Positions 19,101 to 26,412 of a stretch of DNA of 64,000 nt are shown here, in pieces. Made by a program: the position numbers and the translations under genes. The notes beneath the pieces are model-generated. The model did not search any database and had not been told where the DNA came from. It saw only the letters and a program-made list of their open reading frames with translations. The stretch is from VRUE01 sp963698085 (lineage in GTDB: Bacteria > Actinomycetota > Thermoleophilia > Solirubrobacterales > 70-9): NCBI GenBank assembly GCA_963698085.1, contig OY969122.1:1178001-1242000 (forward strand). Reading direction: 5' to 3'. Position 1 is the stretch's first letter; each line of letters begins with the position of its first letter.

Positions 19101-19440
19101 ACCTGACGTCGTAGCCCAAGGTCGGCTCCATCTTGCGCTCACGTCCCTCAGCGTCGCGGTAAGTGCGTGGCCCCGGGCGGGCGACGAGAACCTGCCCCGT
19201 GCCGGGGTTCTTGCCGGCGAGTACGGCACCGTAGTCCTCGCCGTCGACCTCGCCGGAGAGATCGAGCTCAGCCGCGAGCGATCCCATCCACTCACCGGGC
19301 GCCTCGCCGGGCTTCGTGTAGTAGTCGTCGCCACCTTCGCGGACCGCGTTGATCCAGTAGGCGGCGTTTCTGGCGCCGATCTTCGTCACTCCGACCACGC
19401 CCCTGTTGTCCAAGCGGGGCGGCTTTTGCATCGGGTGCAC
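16186..19440 (-). CDS. MobF-family relaxase-helicase (TrwC/TraI-like)
   Basis: About 1,084 residues. The N-terminal relaxase domain shows the tyrosine pair at residues 40-41 (DDYYTKPGE), the motif YDVRFSAPKSVSILYAV, and the metal-binding HTHLLVSN near residue 190. It nicks oriT and stays covalently on the 5' end. A RecD/TraI-like helicase domain follows, with Walker A LPGAGKTT and Walker B VIVLDEGSATP, and later motifs (ITTYASQSKTFDEAF, VAISRSR). The last 250 residues are coiled-coil-like and charged. A GTG 51 bases inside (VTKIGAR) is an alternative start nearer the usual relaxase N-terminus. The 185 bases upstream are the natural place for oriT. Confidence 0.93.
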   Translation of the reverse strand: MHPMQKPPRLDNRGVVGVTKIGARNAAYWINAVREGGDDYYTKPGEAPGEWMGSLAAELDLSGEVDGEDYGAVLAGKNPGTGQVLVARPGPRTYRDAEGRERKMEPTLGYDVRFSAPKSVSILYAVGPPEVRDAVLRAHDNAVAEGLAYLERTACWVRRGHEGAQFEPGTGFVGMGFLHRSSRAGDPALHTHLLVSNMTRAASDGRWLSLANPKRSSPLLRQAKAAGHVYQAALRAGITRELGMEWTQPHNGYADIAAIGRPVIEHFSQRRTEILAAMAERGASSAAAAEVAAYRTRANKDYGVDADTQRAEWIARAAEFDLTPSAIERLAETGRARPPRAIAPADLDAALSDLEARHSHFDKRDLLCALASRLTEGADGVALDEALARLLRSERLVEIHKGEEPLASTYYTTARLWELEQQVIRTARESRDAGAAVVDERTVAAVLDRHRYLSGEQVEMVRRLTTGGERIVAVAALPGAGKTTALLAAREAWAAAGFRGIGVATARSASGALAEAGVPSTSVTDLLIRMDARAERGLPPLPHGAVIVLDEGSATPTPDIAQLVSRVEGCDGKLVMIGDPNQIGAVGPGGVYGHLTDEFEPILLLEIRRQREPADRRIVELAHEGRGSDALDVLRAHERLLIADTLDEALDAQALDWHRSFVAGHDAVMIARRNWDVAALNERARELRREQGELGEGIEVAGQEINVGDRIITRVNTREVSNRERWDVIDVDAAQGRLLLRRVGEAEQGAILDRSYLERRTQNGEPPVQHAYAITTYASQSKTFDEAFTFLDAGISREDFVVAISRSRGPTSAYSVAAGELLDADLGPGTRDVEDPAHDIRAGAERVAEEFAASQVHIRKKLEALSPVDLARRRSELEERLRGEREPSPQAERLARLEKRIANGEERIAALRQERDAHASQRRPDREQLAQLDSAINHSERGLAQLAAERPQLVEAVESEPRTPTPTSRDRLELTLIEEQITRLYRRQVAKERLHPSEMILNTLGPRPSDPFKAVEWNAGMDLIHSYRQRHGITATSGNPLGPKTGDATRRRERQLAQQRLMRIQQRLSKERVRKADRALRLFR

Positions 19441-19625
19441 CGGACGGTGCGTAGTGTGTCGTGCTGTGGGGCTTGGGCTGGAGGGAGGGTCTGAACTGGT
19501 TGCCTGATGGGCCCGTTCTGGGCTCGGTCGTGGTGCTCTGGGCCTTGCCGGTGGATGGCTGGCTGATGGTGGGGGCTGGTCGATGGACTCTCTTGCCTGG
19601 CTGGTTCTGGGGTTAGGATCGGTCG
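19441..19625. other. Candidate oriT region (G/T-skewed divergent spacer)
   Basis: Spacer between the relaxase start and a divergent gene. The plus strand is extremely poor in A (about 13 of the first 180 bases) and rich in G and T, unlike any other spacer here. oriT of MobF systems normally lies next to the relaxase gene. I cannot identify a nic site, so this is a positional and compositional call. Confidence 0.4.
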
Positions 19626-20105
19626 ATGGGCGTGTCTAGGGAACATTCCGAGAACGCACCGCCGAAGTGGCCGGAAGGCCAGGAGGAGTGGCGGAGGTTC
19701 GCCACCAACCTCGTGGCGAGACGCGAAAGACCGCGCCGGGCCTGGTCGGCCCCATTCATCGGCGCTGGCGTCGTCGTGTTCCTGGCGACGGCGAGACTGG
19801 TCGCAACGTGGTCGGGCGGCGCTCCAATACTGCTGCTGCTCGCGATGCTGTTCGGGGCTGCGCTCTACACGGTCGGCATGTTGGCGTTCTTCCTCTACCC
19901 CCGCCGCAAGCATCCCGGCTACGGGGCGGCGTCGGTTCTGAACTTCGCGTTGTTCGCCGGTGTCGGACTGGCGCTGCTCAACTACGGCATCGGAGGAACG
20001 CTGGGCTTGCCTGGCTCGCTCGCCGCCATCGCCGGGGCAGCGCTCAGCATTGCCCTCGCCTCAAGAGCCGCGCGGTTCTCGCGCTTGCGGAATCGCGACG
20101 ACTGA
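19626..20105 (+). CDS. Four-TM membrane protein
   Basis: 159 residues, ATG start. After a charged N-terminus (~40 residues) there are about four hydrophobic segments (residues ~44-60, 65-90, 100-118, 124-145), with PRRKHPGYG between the second and third. No family recognised. It is the only plus-strand gene between the relaxase and the leading-region block and is convergent with the SSB-like gene. Confidence 0.65.
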   Translation: MGVSREHSENAPPKWPEGQEEWRRFATNLVARRERPRRAWSAPFIGAGVVVFLATARLVATWSGGAPILLLLAMLFGAALYTVGMLAFFLYPRRKHPGYGAASVLNFALFAGVGLALLNYGIGGTLGLPGSLAAIAGAALSIALASRAARFSRLRNRDD

Positions 20106-20187
20106 CGGCCGCTAACGGCCGCACCGAGTGGAGTGATCCGGGCGCAGCTGCCCTGCCGTCCACGTGGCAACTGCGGTCAGGGTGTCT

Positions 20188-20219
20188 TGCCGGCGAGCGG
20201 TCGGGGCTGCTCGCCGGCA
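20188..20219. terminator. Bidirectional hairpin between convergent genes
   Basis: Perfect 11-base arms (TGCCGGCGAGC and its complement) with a ten-base loop, lying between the convergent membrane-protein and SSB-like genes. There is no T-tract, so termination efficiency is uncertain. Confidence 0.5.
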
Positions 20220-20238
20220 GTGTGGACGACGGCGGGGG

Positions 20239-20583
20239 TTAAGCCGCCGCCGCTCGCTCCCGCAGCTTGACGCGCTTGTCCACCAGGATCTCCTGCCGCG
20301 GTGCCCGCTTCCGCTCGGGACCGAGAATCCCGACGCCCTCGATCAAGTCGCCCTGGCGCAGGCCGTAGGCGCATCGCTCGGCCTCCACGCCTCTCAGGTA
20401 GAGGGAAACCCTCGGTGGCTGGCTGGCCGGACCCGCCGCCTCGCCAATGACCAGGAGACGGCAGACCGCCACGCCCTCGTCAGAGTGTGCGAACTCCGGT
20501 GGCTTCGCCAGCCAACCTCGCGCGAAGGTCCGAATGACCGCCGTGTGCCCGTTCGTCCTGTCTGCTCCGTTCTGTGCTGCCAT
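20239..20583 (-). CDS. SSB-like OB-fold protein
   Basis: 114 residues. The pattern TFARGWLAKPPEFAHSDEG, then VAVCRLLVIG, then VSLYLRGVEAERCAYGLRQG and a GDLIEGVGIL strand, matches the strand order of single-stranded-DNA-binding proteins (initial Gly, PE, VA..RL, G.GD). It lacks the acidic DDxxPF tail of the ssb gene at 20857, so it may bind ssDNA without recruiting the SSB interactome. It is the gene closest to the candidate oriT in the leading block and would enter a recipient first. Confidence 0.65.
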   Translation of the reverse strand: MAAQNGADRTNGHTAVIRTFARGWLAKPPEFAHSDEGVAVCRLLVIGEAAGPASQPPRVSLYLRGVEAERCAYGLRQGDLIEGVGILGPERKRAPRQEILVDKRVKLRERAAAA

Positions 20584-20655
20584 CGCAATCGCTTCCTTTC
20601 TCGCCCCGCTGGGCCTCGTGCTTACTTGCCTGCTGAATCAGCGAGGGACATCCGG

Positions 20656-20706
20656 CCCGCGCACCGAGCGAAGCGAGGGGAAGGGAGCGAAGCGACCTTG
20701 CGCGGG
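20656..20706. other. Hairpin with two GCGAAGC mini-loops upstream of the SSB-like gene
   Basis: Outer eight-base arms (CCCGCGCA/TGCGCGGG) enclose two copies of GCGAAGC (20668-20674 and 20687-20693) on the plus strand. GCGAAGC is a known extraordinarily stable DNA mini-hairpin sequence. It is located about 70-120 bases before the SSB-like start. Confidence 0.5.
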
Positions 20707-20810
20707 GCGGTGCCCGAGCTACGCTGAAAGCAAGTGAGCGCGACCCAAAAACAGGCCCCCCATTGACTTCGGCGGAGAAGATCGCGGCTGGGCAACCTCC
20801 CCTAAACAGG

Positions 20811-20840
20811 ACAAAGGCCCGGTTTGCACCGGGCCTTTGT
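20811..20840 (-). terminator. Intrinsic terminator of ssb
   Basis: Arms ACAAAGGCCCGGT and ACCGGGCCTTTGT around a short loop, beginning 16 bases after the ssb stop; on the minus strand the descending arm ends in GCCTTTGT. Good stem but short T-run. Confidence 0.75.
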
Positions 20841-20856
20841 CTTTCTGCTGGAGGGG

Positions 20857-21315
20857 CTAGAACGGAATGTCGTCGTCCGCTCCGCCGCCTCCGGCTCCGA
20901 CGCCCGCCAGCTGCCGGTCCTCGTCCTGCGAGTCCGTCGCGCTGCCGGTGTCGTCGGCCGTCTCGGCGTCCTCGGGCTTCTTGCCGAGGAACTCGACGTT
21001 GTTGGCGATGATCTGCACCGCCTGGCGTTTGCCGCTGCCGTCCTTGGCCTCCCACTCGCGCCAGTCGAGGCGACCTTCGACCGCGACCGGGCGGCCTTTG
21101 GCGAGGTACTTCCTGCAGCTCTCGCCGTGTCCGCCGAAAACGGTGACGTCGAAGTAGTTGGGCTTGTCCTCCCACTCGCCGGTCGTGCTGTTCTTCCGCC
21201 GGCTGTTGACGGCGACGCGCATCGCGCAGACCGACGTGCCGCCTCCGGTCTCGCGCAGCGTGGGATCGTGCGTGAGGTTGCCGGTGATGATGACGACGTT
21301 CGTGTTCTGACTCAC
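20857..21315 (-). CDS. ssb: Single-stranded DNA-binding protein
   Basis: 152 residues from a GTG at 21315, preceded by AAGGAGG seven bases away. An OB fold with NVVIITGNLTHDPTLRETGG, NYFDVTVFGGHGESCRKYL and KGRPVAVEGRLDWREW, then a disordered acidic linker and the canonical C-terminal tip DDDIPF that binds replication and repair partners. Encoded in the conjugative element rather than the chromosome, it would coat incoming ssDNA in the recipient. It has its own terminator downstream and a GCACG hairpin (about 21350-21370) in its leader. Confidence 0.95.
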   Translation of the reverse strand: MSQNTNVVIITGNLTHDPTLRETGGGTSVCAMRVAVNSRRKNSTTGEWEDKPNYFDVTVFGGHGESCRKYLAKGRPVAVEGRLDWREWEAKDGSGKRQAVQIIANNVEFLGKKPEDAETADDTGSATDSQDEDRQLAGVGAGGGGADDDIPF

Positions 21316-21585
21316 TTCGGGCCTCCTTGAGAGGTGTTCGATTGACGAGCCCAGGTAGGGCACGCGACCGACCGTGCGGAACCGAGCCGGAGACGGATGT
21401 CGGAGGTGAGGGGAACCCCCCTTGTGGGGGTTGAAGCGCGGGCGGCGCGTGCCACCCTGGCGTGAGGAAATTGGACGCCTTCTCTCGAGGTGGCGGGGCT
21501 TCGAGTCAGACCGTCGTCTCGGGAGGTTCGGCAGGAAATGTCCCGGCTGCTCGGAGACAGCAGCTTGCCCTCGTGCTCTCGTCAG

Positions 21586-22059
21586 TTACCTCGTCATCGG
21601 TTGACTGGTAGGAAGCGCGACGCCGTTACGGATGGTGTCTCGGGTCCAGGTCTCTGACTTCGGGGCATCGCCGTCGAAGGACTGAAACGTGACGGTGGTC
21701 GAAAGCGTGGCCCCCGGTTTGAGCAGGTCGTCCTGCTGGAGGTGGGCTGCGATCGTTGAGGCAAGGCCGGGGTCGTCCGGCGCGACGGGGAGGTCGTGCC
21801 AGCTGCCGTCGGCCTGCCAGTGCCCAAGGAAGACACGGGGTGAAGTGGCGGGGCGGGTGGTTAGCAGCGCGACCGCCGGGCGGTTCGTGGAGGCGCCGGT
21901 GCCGTAGTCGTCCTTCCGGGCACCGATGATCCTGTCTGCCACTTCGGCAATGTCGGCGCCGCTGGCTCCCTCTCGCTGGACTTCAACCTGCAGCGCGTCG
22001 AGGGCGTCGGCGTCGTTGGCAAGGTGGTGTTCATCATCAAAGGTGCGTATTAGCGTCAT
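21586..22059 (-). CDS. Unknown leading-region protein
   Basis: 157 residues from the ATG at 22059, preceded by ACGAGGAGCAG. Acidic and soluble, with no recognised domain; the middle (RPAVALLTTRPATSPRVFLGHW) looks like a beta-rich fold. It is in the minus-strand leading block between ssb and three tiny overlapping genes. The 270 bases between it and ssb contain only a CCCCC/GGGGG hairpin (about 21413-21434) and the ssb leader. Confidence 0.6.
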   Translation of the reverse strand: MTLIRTFDDEHHLANDADALDALQVEVQREGASGADIAEVADRIIGARKDDYGTGASTNRPAVALLTTRPATSPRVFLGHWQADGSWHDLPVAPDDPGLASTIAAHLQQDDLLKPGATLSTTVTFQSFDGDAPKSETWTRDTIRNGVALPTSQPMTR

Positions 22060-22136
22060 GGCTTCTGCTCCTCGTGAGGTTGATCGAGCTGGAAAGCTCG
22101 ATTGGGTTCGCGGCTCGGCCTTGCGGCTGGCCTGGC

Positions 22137-22400
22137 CTAGAGGTCGGTGAGGCGGTGGGCGTAGTGCTTGAGCGCGTCGGCGTCGGGCAGCTCGGCGTCG
22201 GCCTCGCAACCTTCTTCGAGCCTGTGGGCGATCTCGTCGCAGCGCTCGGCGGCGAGGCCGCCCAGGCACCCGGACGCGCTGTGCAGGCGCACCACCGCCT
22301 CCCAAATCGCGTCGGCGCGCCGGTATGGATCGGCGATCGTCGCCGCGTGGCGGAGGGTGTCGGCGGCCTCGCCGGTGTGTTCGGCGGCGGCGCTTGTCAT
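22137..22400 (-). CDS. Small helical protein, leading region
   Basis: 87 residues, Ala/Glu/Arg-rich and helical, ending in DALKHYAHRLTDL. The ATG overlaps the stop of the preceding small gene (ATGA), so it is the third of three translationally coupled ORFs. Function unknown. Confidence 0.55.
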   Translation of the reverse strand: MTSAAAEHTGEAADTLRHAATIADPYRRADAIWEAVVRLHSASGCLGGLAAERCDEIAHRLEEGCEADAELPDADALKHYAHRLTDL

Positions 22401-22594
22401 CGCAAGGGTTCGCTGCCCGGCGGGGCGATCACCGTGACGGCCTCGAGCGCCGCCCAACAGCCGCCGCCAGCAACAGCGCGACGGCCGTGCTTTTCGTCGG
22501 CACGGGTAACGACGAACACGGTGCCCGTGAATCGGCTGCGGACGGTGCAGCCGATGAGGGCGGCGGCGTCGATGCGGGGTCGTCGGGGCGTCAT
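22397..22594 (-). CDS. Small beta-rich protein, leading region
   Basis: 65 residues starting MTPRRPRIDAAALIGC; the pattern RSRFTGTVFVVTRADEKH resembles small KOW/SH3-like beta folds. It overlaps the genes on both sides by four bases and is thus the middle member of a coupled trio. Function unknown. Confidence 0.5.
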   Translation of the reverse strand: MTPRRPRIDAAALIGCTVRSRFTGTVFVVTRADEKHGRRAVAGGGCWAALEAVTVIAPPGSEPLR

Positions 22595-22794
22595 GGCGCT
22601 GTCTCCTTCTCGGCGAAGAAGTGGGTCGCCGCGCTGCTCAAGATGGCGGCGGGGTCCTCCTCGCCGGTGCTGTCGAGGTAGTGGAGGACGTTGGTGATCG
22701 CGACCGTGGCCTCGGTGCGAGGGTCGGCCTGGCTGCGGTTAGGCACACCGGCGTCGACCGCTGCGCGGCCGAGGTCGGCGAATCGTGGATCCAT
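22591..22794 (-). CDS. Small protein, leading region
   Basis: 67 residues, acidic, helical, with TVAITNVLHYLDSTGEEDPA in the middle. First of the coupled trio that follows the ArdC-like gene. A similar 'one small domain per cistron' layout is common in actinobacterial conjugative elements. No function can be given. Confidence 0.55.
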   Translation of the reverse strand: MDPRFADLGRAAVDAGVPNRSQADPRTEATVAITNVLHYLDSTGEEDPAAILSSAATHFFAEKETAP

Positions 22795-22843
22795 GATTGG
22801 TCTCCTTGTCTGGATTACGGAGCGGGCTGAATGGGTGGACGGG

Positions 22844-23767
22844 TCAGGCCGCGACGGCGAGTGGAGGATCGGCGGCGTCGGCGTTGAGAACCACGTCCTC
22901 GATGCGGCGCGCGAGGCGGTCGATCAGCTGCGCGTAGCGCTCGACCTCGTCGCCTTTGCTCCAGCCGGTCATGTAGGGGACGGAGGAGCCGGAGATGTCT
23001 AGGCCGAGCGAGGCGCAGACGGTGTAGGCGACGCACTCGACCACGACCTCCTCTTGGCCGTACCGGAGCTTGGGGTCGTCGTCTTGGCGATCGTCAACGA
23101 TGAGCGCGTGGGCGAGCTCGTGGGCTCCGACTGCGACCTGCGCGTTCGGGGAGAAGTCCTCGCTGACCTCTTCGACGGCGATCCACCTGGCGTCCCGGTC
23201 GCATACGCCCTTCGCCTCGCCTGGGATGGCTTTGACGTTGAAGGCGTAGCCGATCGAGGCGGCGAAATCCCTCAGCCGATCGAGGAGATGGCCGAGGTTG
23301 TCGCCGGTGATCGGCTGCAGGGGCGGAGGATCGAGGTCGACGGGGCCGCCGGGAAACTCCGGCAGCGGATCGACCTGGGATCGGTCGAAGACCGGGACGA
23401 GGCGGAAGAAGGTGGGGGGCTTTTGGTCGGGGTCCGCGCCTTCCTTTTTCCACTGGCGGATCTTCTTTTTCGACGGCGGGCAGGGAGCCCAGATGCGGAT
23501 TCCATGCTCGCCCTTGCGAACGGCGTAGCCGAGATCGAGCCAGCTTCGGAAGCCCGCGACGTGGGTGGCGTCGGGGCACTGGCCGGAAATGAGGAGCTGG
23601 TTCTGAAGGCTGTAGTGGTGGAAGTGGCGTCGCACCTTCAGCCAGTGCTGCCATCCCTCACTTGAGCGCAGCTCCTCGATGGCCTTCGCCATCAGCTTGC
23701 GCTCGGCCTCGCGCTTCTCGGCACGCTCCTCGTCAGTGAGCTTTCGACGGGAAGTTCTCGTTGCCAT
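22844..23767 (-). CDS. ArdC-like antirestriction protein
   Basis: 307 residues, ATG start after AAGGAGG. The N-terminal domain (residues ~30-120: HFHHYSLQNQLLISGQCP, GFRSWLDLGYAVRKGEHGI) is the ssDNA-binding DUF1738/ArdC-N type. The C-terminal half carries a zinc-metallopeptidase signature HELAH near residue 215 and a distal YGQEEVVVECVAY helix. ArdC proteins protect incoming single-stranded plasmid DNA from restriction, fitting a leading-region position next to ssb. The leader contains one of the GAAA-loop hairpins. Confidence 0.85.
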   Translation of the reverse strand: MATRTSRRKLTDEERAEKREAERKLMAKAIEELRSSEGWQHWLKVRRHFHHYSLQNQLLISGQCPDATHVAGFRSWLDLGYAVRKGEHGIRIWAPCPPSKKKIRQWKKEGADPDQKPPTFFRLVPVFDRSQVDPLPEFPGGPVDLDPPPLQPITGDNLGHLLDRLRDFAASIGYAFNVKAIPGEAKGVCDRDARWIAVEEVSEDFSPNAQVAVGAHELAHALIVDDRQDDDPKLRYGQEEVVVECVAYTVCASLGLDISGSSVPYMTGWSKGDEVERYAQLIDRLARRIEDVVLNADAADPPLAVAA

Positions 23768-23812
23768 GACGGTCCTCCTTGCTTGGTGTGCCCGGTGTGG
23801 GCAGGCGGTCGC

Positions 23813-23856
23813 CGCCTTCCCCGCACGGCGAAAGCCGTGCGAAAATCGGGAAGGCG
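23813..23856. other. Leader hairpin of the ArdC-like gene
   Basis: Inner stem GCACGGC-GAAA-GCCGTGC (23823-23840, plus strand), then GAAAATC, then outer arms CGCCTTCCC/GGGAAGGCG that pair perfectly. This is the clearest two-tier member of the family. The AT-only AAAAT stretch is unpaired inside a GC helix. Confidence 0.7.
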
Positions 23857-23876
23857 CCGCCGCCCTGCAGCTGGGG

Positions 23877-24437
23877 TCAGGGCTGGGTGGTGTCGGCGTC
23901 CCGCCAGCGGACCTTTGGCATGAGGTCGGCGAGGTCGGCGAGCGCGTTGCTGGTGACGGCGATGGCTCCCGCCGCCTCGAGGAGCTGTTCTCCGCTGGCC
24001 TTCATCCGGCGCCCGGCGTAGTGCTGCTCGCCGGCGGCTTCATGCTCGCGGGCCTGATCCCAGGTGCGCGCCTCGGAGAAATAGGCATCGGCTGCGCGGA
24101 CTCGGGCCGAGCCGATCGCGGCGAGGAGGGCGGACAGGTCCTCGCGGCTGATGAGGATCGGGTCTGAGCCGGGAGCGGTGGCGTCGGGGGGTAGGCAGCG
24201 GAGAACCCGCGCGACCTGGCGGACTGGCTCGGCTTCGGCCGCGGTCTCGAATCCGTTGTCCCAGTCAACGGAGCCGCCACCGTCGTCGGGGTCGAGGACT
24301 CGGGGTCCAGCGACAAAGGCATAGCCCTCGCCATCGAGGCCGGTCTGAATGAGGTCATCGCCGTCGAGCAGGTAGTAGGCGGAGCCGTGGGTGGGGACGA
24401 TGGCGACGTAGCGGGTGAAGTCGGTCTTGCTCGGCAT
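23877..24437 (-). CDS. Unknown leading-region protein
   Basis: 186 residues, soluble. The N-terminus FTRYVAIVPTHGSAYYLLDG looks beta-rich, and the C-terminal half is helical. It starts three bases from the end of the next upstream gene, so they form an operon. No family recognised. Confidence 0.6.
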   Translation of the reverse strand: MPSKTDFTRYVAIVPTHGSAYYLLDGDDLIQTGLDGEGYAFVAGPRVLDPDDGGGSVDWDNGFETAAEAEPVRQVARVLRCLPPDATAPGSDPILISREDLSALLAAIGSARVRAADAYFSEARTWDQAREHEAAGEQHYAGRRMKASGEQLLEAAGAIAVTSNALADLADLMPKVRWRDADTTQP

Positions 24438-24440
24438 GGG

Positions 24441-24992
24441 TTACTCCACCTTCTCCACGCAAACGAGCGGAAAGCTGACTTGCTCGGCCTGTTCCTTGCC
24501 AGTCAGGCGGTGAATGCGGTCGCGGTCGCCGGGATCCAGCTCGACTAGAACGCTCTCGTCGTTGATGGAGATCACGCGGCCTCGGGCGTTCATGAACCTC
24601 CTCGGTGAGATCGTCGGCCCGACTGCGATCGTGTCTCCTTCAGAGAGGCCGGCAGCTCGGTCGATCCGCGTCGCTTTCGAGTCGTCGAGCGCCCAGCCGT
24701 GGCCGACGATGTGTAGTCCCATCTCCGAGCCGATCTCGTAGGGACTGAGAGCCTTCGCCATCCACTCGACCTGCTTGAGCAGCGTCCTGGGCGTGACGCT
24801 CTGAGCGGGGTGGTTGCTGGCGCCGGTGTTGACGGCCTGCGCGACGGTCGGGTAGTCGGTCTCGGCGACGATGCCGCCGTCAGGGACCGCTTCGCCTGAA
24901 AGCGTCACAAACGTCGTCTCGATCTCCTGGGCTAGAACGAGGATGCTGGTCGCCGTGGCATTCTCGGCGCCTTCTTTCAGTAGGACCTTCAT
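24441..24992 (-). CDS. Unknown leading-region protein
   Basis: 183 residues. The C-terminal part (RGRVISINDESVLVELDPGD) has the look of a small KOW/beta-barrel segment, and the N-terminus is a separate helical and beta domain. It lies upstream of and adjacent to the 23877 gene, with the hairpin at 25022-25098 in its leader. Function unknown. Confidence 0.6.
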   Translation of the reverse strand: MKVLLKEGAENATATSILVLAQEIETTFVTLSGEAVPDGGIVAETDYPTVAQAVNTGASNHPAQSVTPRTLLKQVEWMAKALSPYEIGSEMGLHIVGHGWALDDSKATRIDRAAGLSEGDTIAVGPTISPRRFMNARGRVISINDESVLVELDPGDRDRIHRLTGKEQAEQVSFPLVCVEKVE

Positions 24993-25021
24993 CGGAAGTC
25001 TCCTTGCCGTAGGCGGCGCCC

Positions 25022-25098
25022 GCCGTCTGCGGGAGCCTGTTGGCCCCGCTCCCGCACGCGAAGCGTGCGACCCTGGCGGGGCGGCTCCCGTAGACGGC
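25022..25098. other. Three-tier leader hairpin
   Basis: Outer arms GCCGTCTGCGGGAGCC and GGCTCCCGTAGACGGC (one mismatch), middle GCCCCGC/GCGGGGC, inner GCACGC-GAA-GCGTGC at 25054-25068. It sits upstream of the 24992 gene and is the most elaborate member of the leader-hairpin family. Confidence 0.7.
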
Positions 25099-25115
25099 GG
25101 ATCGGCATGGGAGGG

Positions 25116-26324
25116 TCATCGTGCGATTGCCAGCTGCTCCTGGTCGAGCTCGTTCCACCACTTGTCGAAGGAGGGCACTGCCTTGTCGACAGCTCCGGCG
25201 GGACCGGCGACAACGAAGTGCTCGCGGGCCGGCAGCTGGTCGCCACGCCGCAGCATGTAGACGCGCTCGATGCCGTCCGCGCGGTCGGTCCTACCGCGCT
25301 CGCGGACCTGGGCCTCGCACTCGCTTCGACTTCCATCGGCGAGGACTCGCAGGTCTCGATTCGCGTTGCCGACCTTCAAGGGGTTGTCTCGGCGGGGGCG
25401 GCAGAGCCGCCGGACCTCGTAGACGGAGTGCGGCGTCTGGTCGAGACGGCGGCTGAACCTCGCCGCGAGGTCGGGGTGTTCGACGGCGACGAGATGGTCG
25501 AGCCGATCGCCTCCGATGAGACCGCCGCGAGGGTTCAGGCAGATGGAGCGCCGCTCGAGCATGAGCGTTTCAAGGGCACTCTCGGGTCGGGCACGGTAGA
25601 GCTGCAGGGTGCGCTCGCGGCTCGCTCGGTTGGTCAGCGCGAACGGGCAGTAGACGCAAGCGGACTTCGGCCAGTCCGGTACGCCGGTGATCTGCTCGAT
25701 GTAGCGCTCGCAGTCGGGACGATCCCAGCCCCACTCGATCAGGGGGAACTCTGCGAGGCGGTTGGGGGTGTCGAAGTCGGTCGCCCGCTTGGCTCGGCCG
25801 GTCTCGCCCTTCTCGTAGGCAAGGACGAGGCGACCGGGCATGTGCGCGGCGCAGTTCTCGGCGCGGCCAAGCTCGCTGGTCTCGTAGCCGAAGGCATGGC
25901 GGGTGGCGTCGGGCGCGTGCTGTTCGAGGTAGTGGTCGATGACCCAGCCCTTGAACTTCATCGAGCAGATGCGATTGCCGCCAACCTGCGGGATGGTGCC
26001 GGCGGCGACAAGCTCGTCCGAGAGCTTGTAGGCGCCGGCGATGTGGAGGTGGGCGGGCGTGTCGCTGTCGTCGAGGACGATGATGCCCTGCGCCTGCTTG
26101 GAACCGGCGCGGGCGACCTGGGCGTAGCGCAGCCCGGCCTCCCGCAGGCGGGGAAGGATGTGCTGCTCAACGAGGACGCCAGTGCGCGGCCACTCGTCGC
26201 CGGTCATCGACGTGACGATCAGAAGGTCGCTTAGATCGAAGTCGCGCGAGCGGGGCTCCTCCAGCCAACGGAGGAGGAGCGCGGTGCTGTCGACGCCGAG
26301 GCCATAGGAGAGGACGACGTTCAT
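25116..26324 (-). CDS. PP-loop (PAPS reductase-like) enzyme
   Basis: 402 residues from the ATG at 26324. The PP-loop SYGLGVDSTALLL at residues ~6-18 is the SGGxDS-type ATP-pyrophosphatase signature, slightly altered. A cysteine pair CVYC lies in KSACVYCPFALTNRAS. Such proteins activate a substrate by adenylation, often in sulfur transfer or nucleotide and RNA modification; the substrate here is unknown. Located between a DprA gene and small unknowns in the leading region, it might modify the element's DNA or a nucleotide, but no dnd/ssp partner genes are nearby. Confidence 0.75.
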   Translation of the reverse strand: MNVVLSYGLGVDSTALLLRWLEEPRSRDFDLSDLLIVTSMTGDEWPRTGVLVEQHILPRLREAGLRYAQVARAGSKQAQGIIVLDDSDTPAHLHIAGAYKLSDELVAAGTIPQVGGNRICSMKFKGWVIDHYLEQHAPDATRHAFGYETSELGRAENCAAHMPGRLVLAYEKGETGRAKRATDFDTPNRLAEFPLIEWGWDRPDCERYIEQITGVPDWPKSACVYCPFALTNRASRERTLQLYRARPESALETLMLERRSICLNPRGGLIGGDRLDHLVAVEHPDLAARFSRRLDQTPHSVYEVRRLCRPRRDNPLKVGNANRDLRVLADGSRSECEAQVRERGRTDRADGIERVYMLRRGDQLPAREHFVVAGPAGAVDKAVPSFDKWWNELDQEQLAIAR

Positions 26325-26360
26325 CGGGTTCCTTTCAGCTGGTGTGGCTGCGGAGCCGAG

Positions 26361-26405
26361 AGCAGGCCGGAGGGCCGGGCATAGCCCGGCCTCCCGAGGT
26401 CTGCT
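26361..26405. other. Type-B leader hairpin of the PP-loop gene
   Basis: Outer AGCAGGCC/GGTCTGCT with inner GGCCGGGC-ATA-GCCCGGCC. The same arrangement recurs at 28061-28107, so there are two sub-types of leader hairpin. Confidence 0.6.
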
Positions 26406-26412
26406 CGACGGC

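Noticed and set aside
19386..19913. Minus-strand open frame across the oriT spacer and the membrane gene
   Set aside because: His/Arg/Pro-rich composition typical of antisense translation; the plus-strand frame has membrane segments and a good start.
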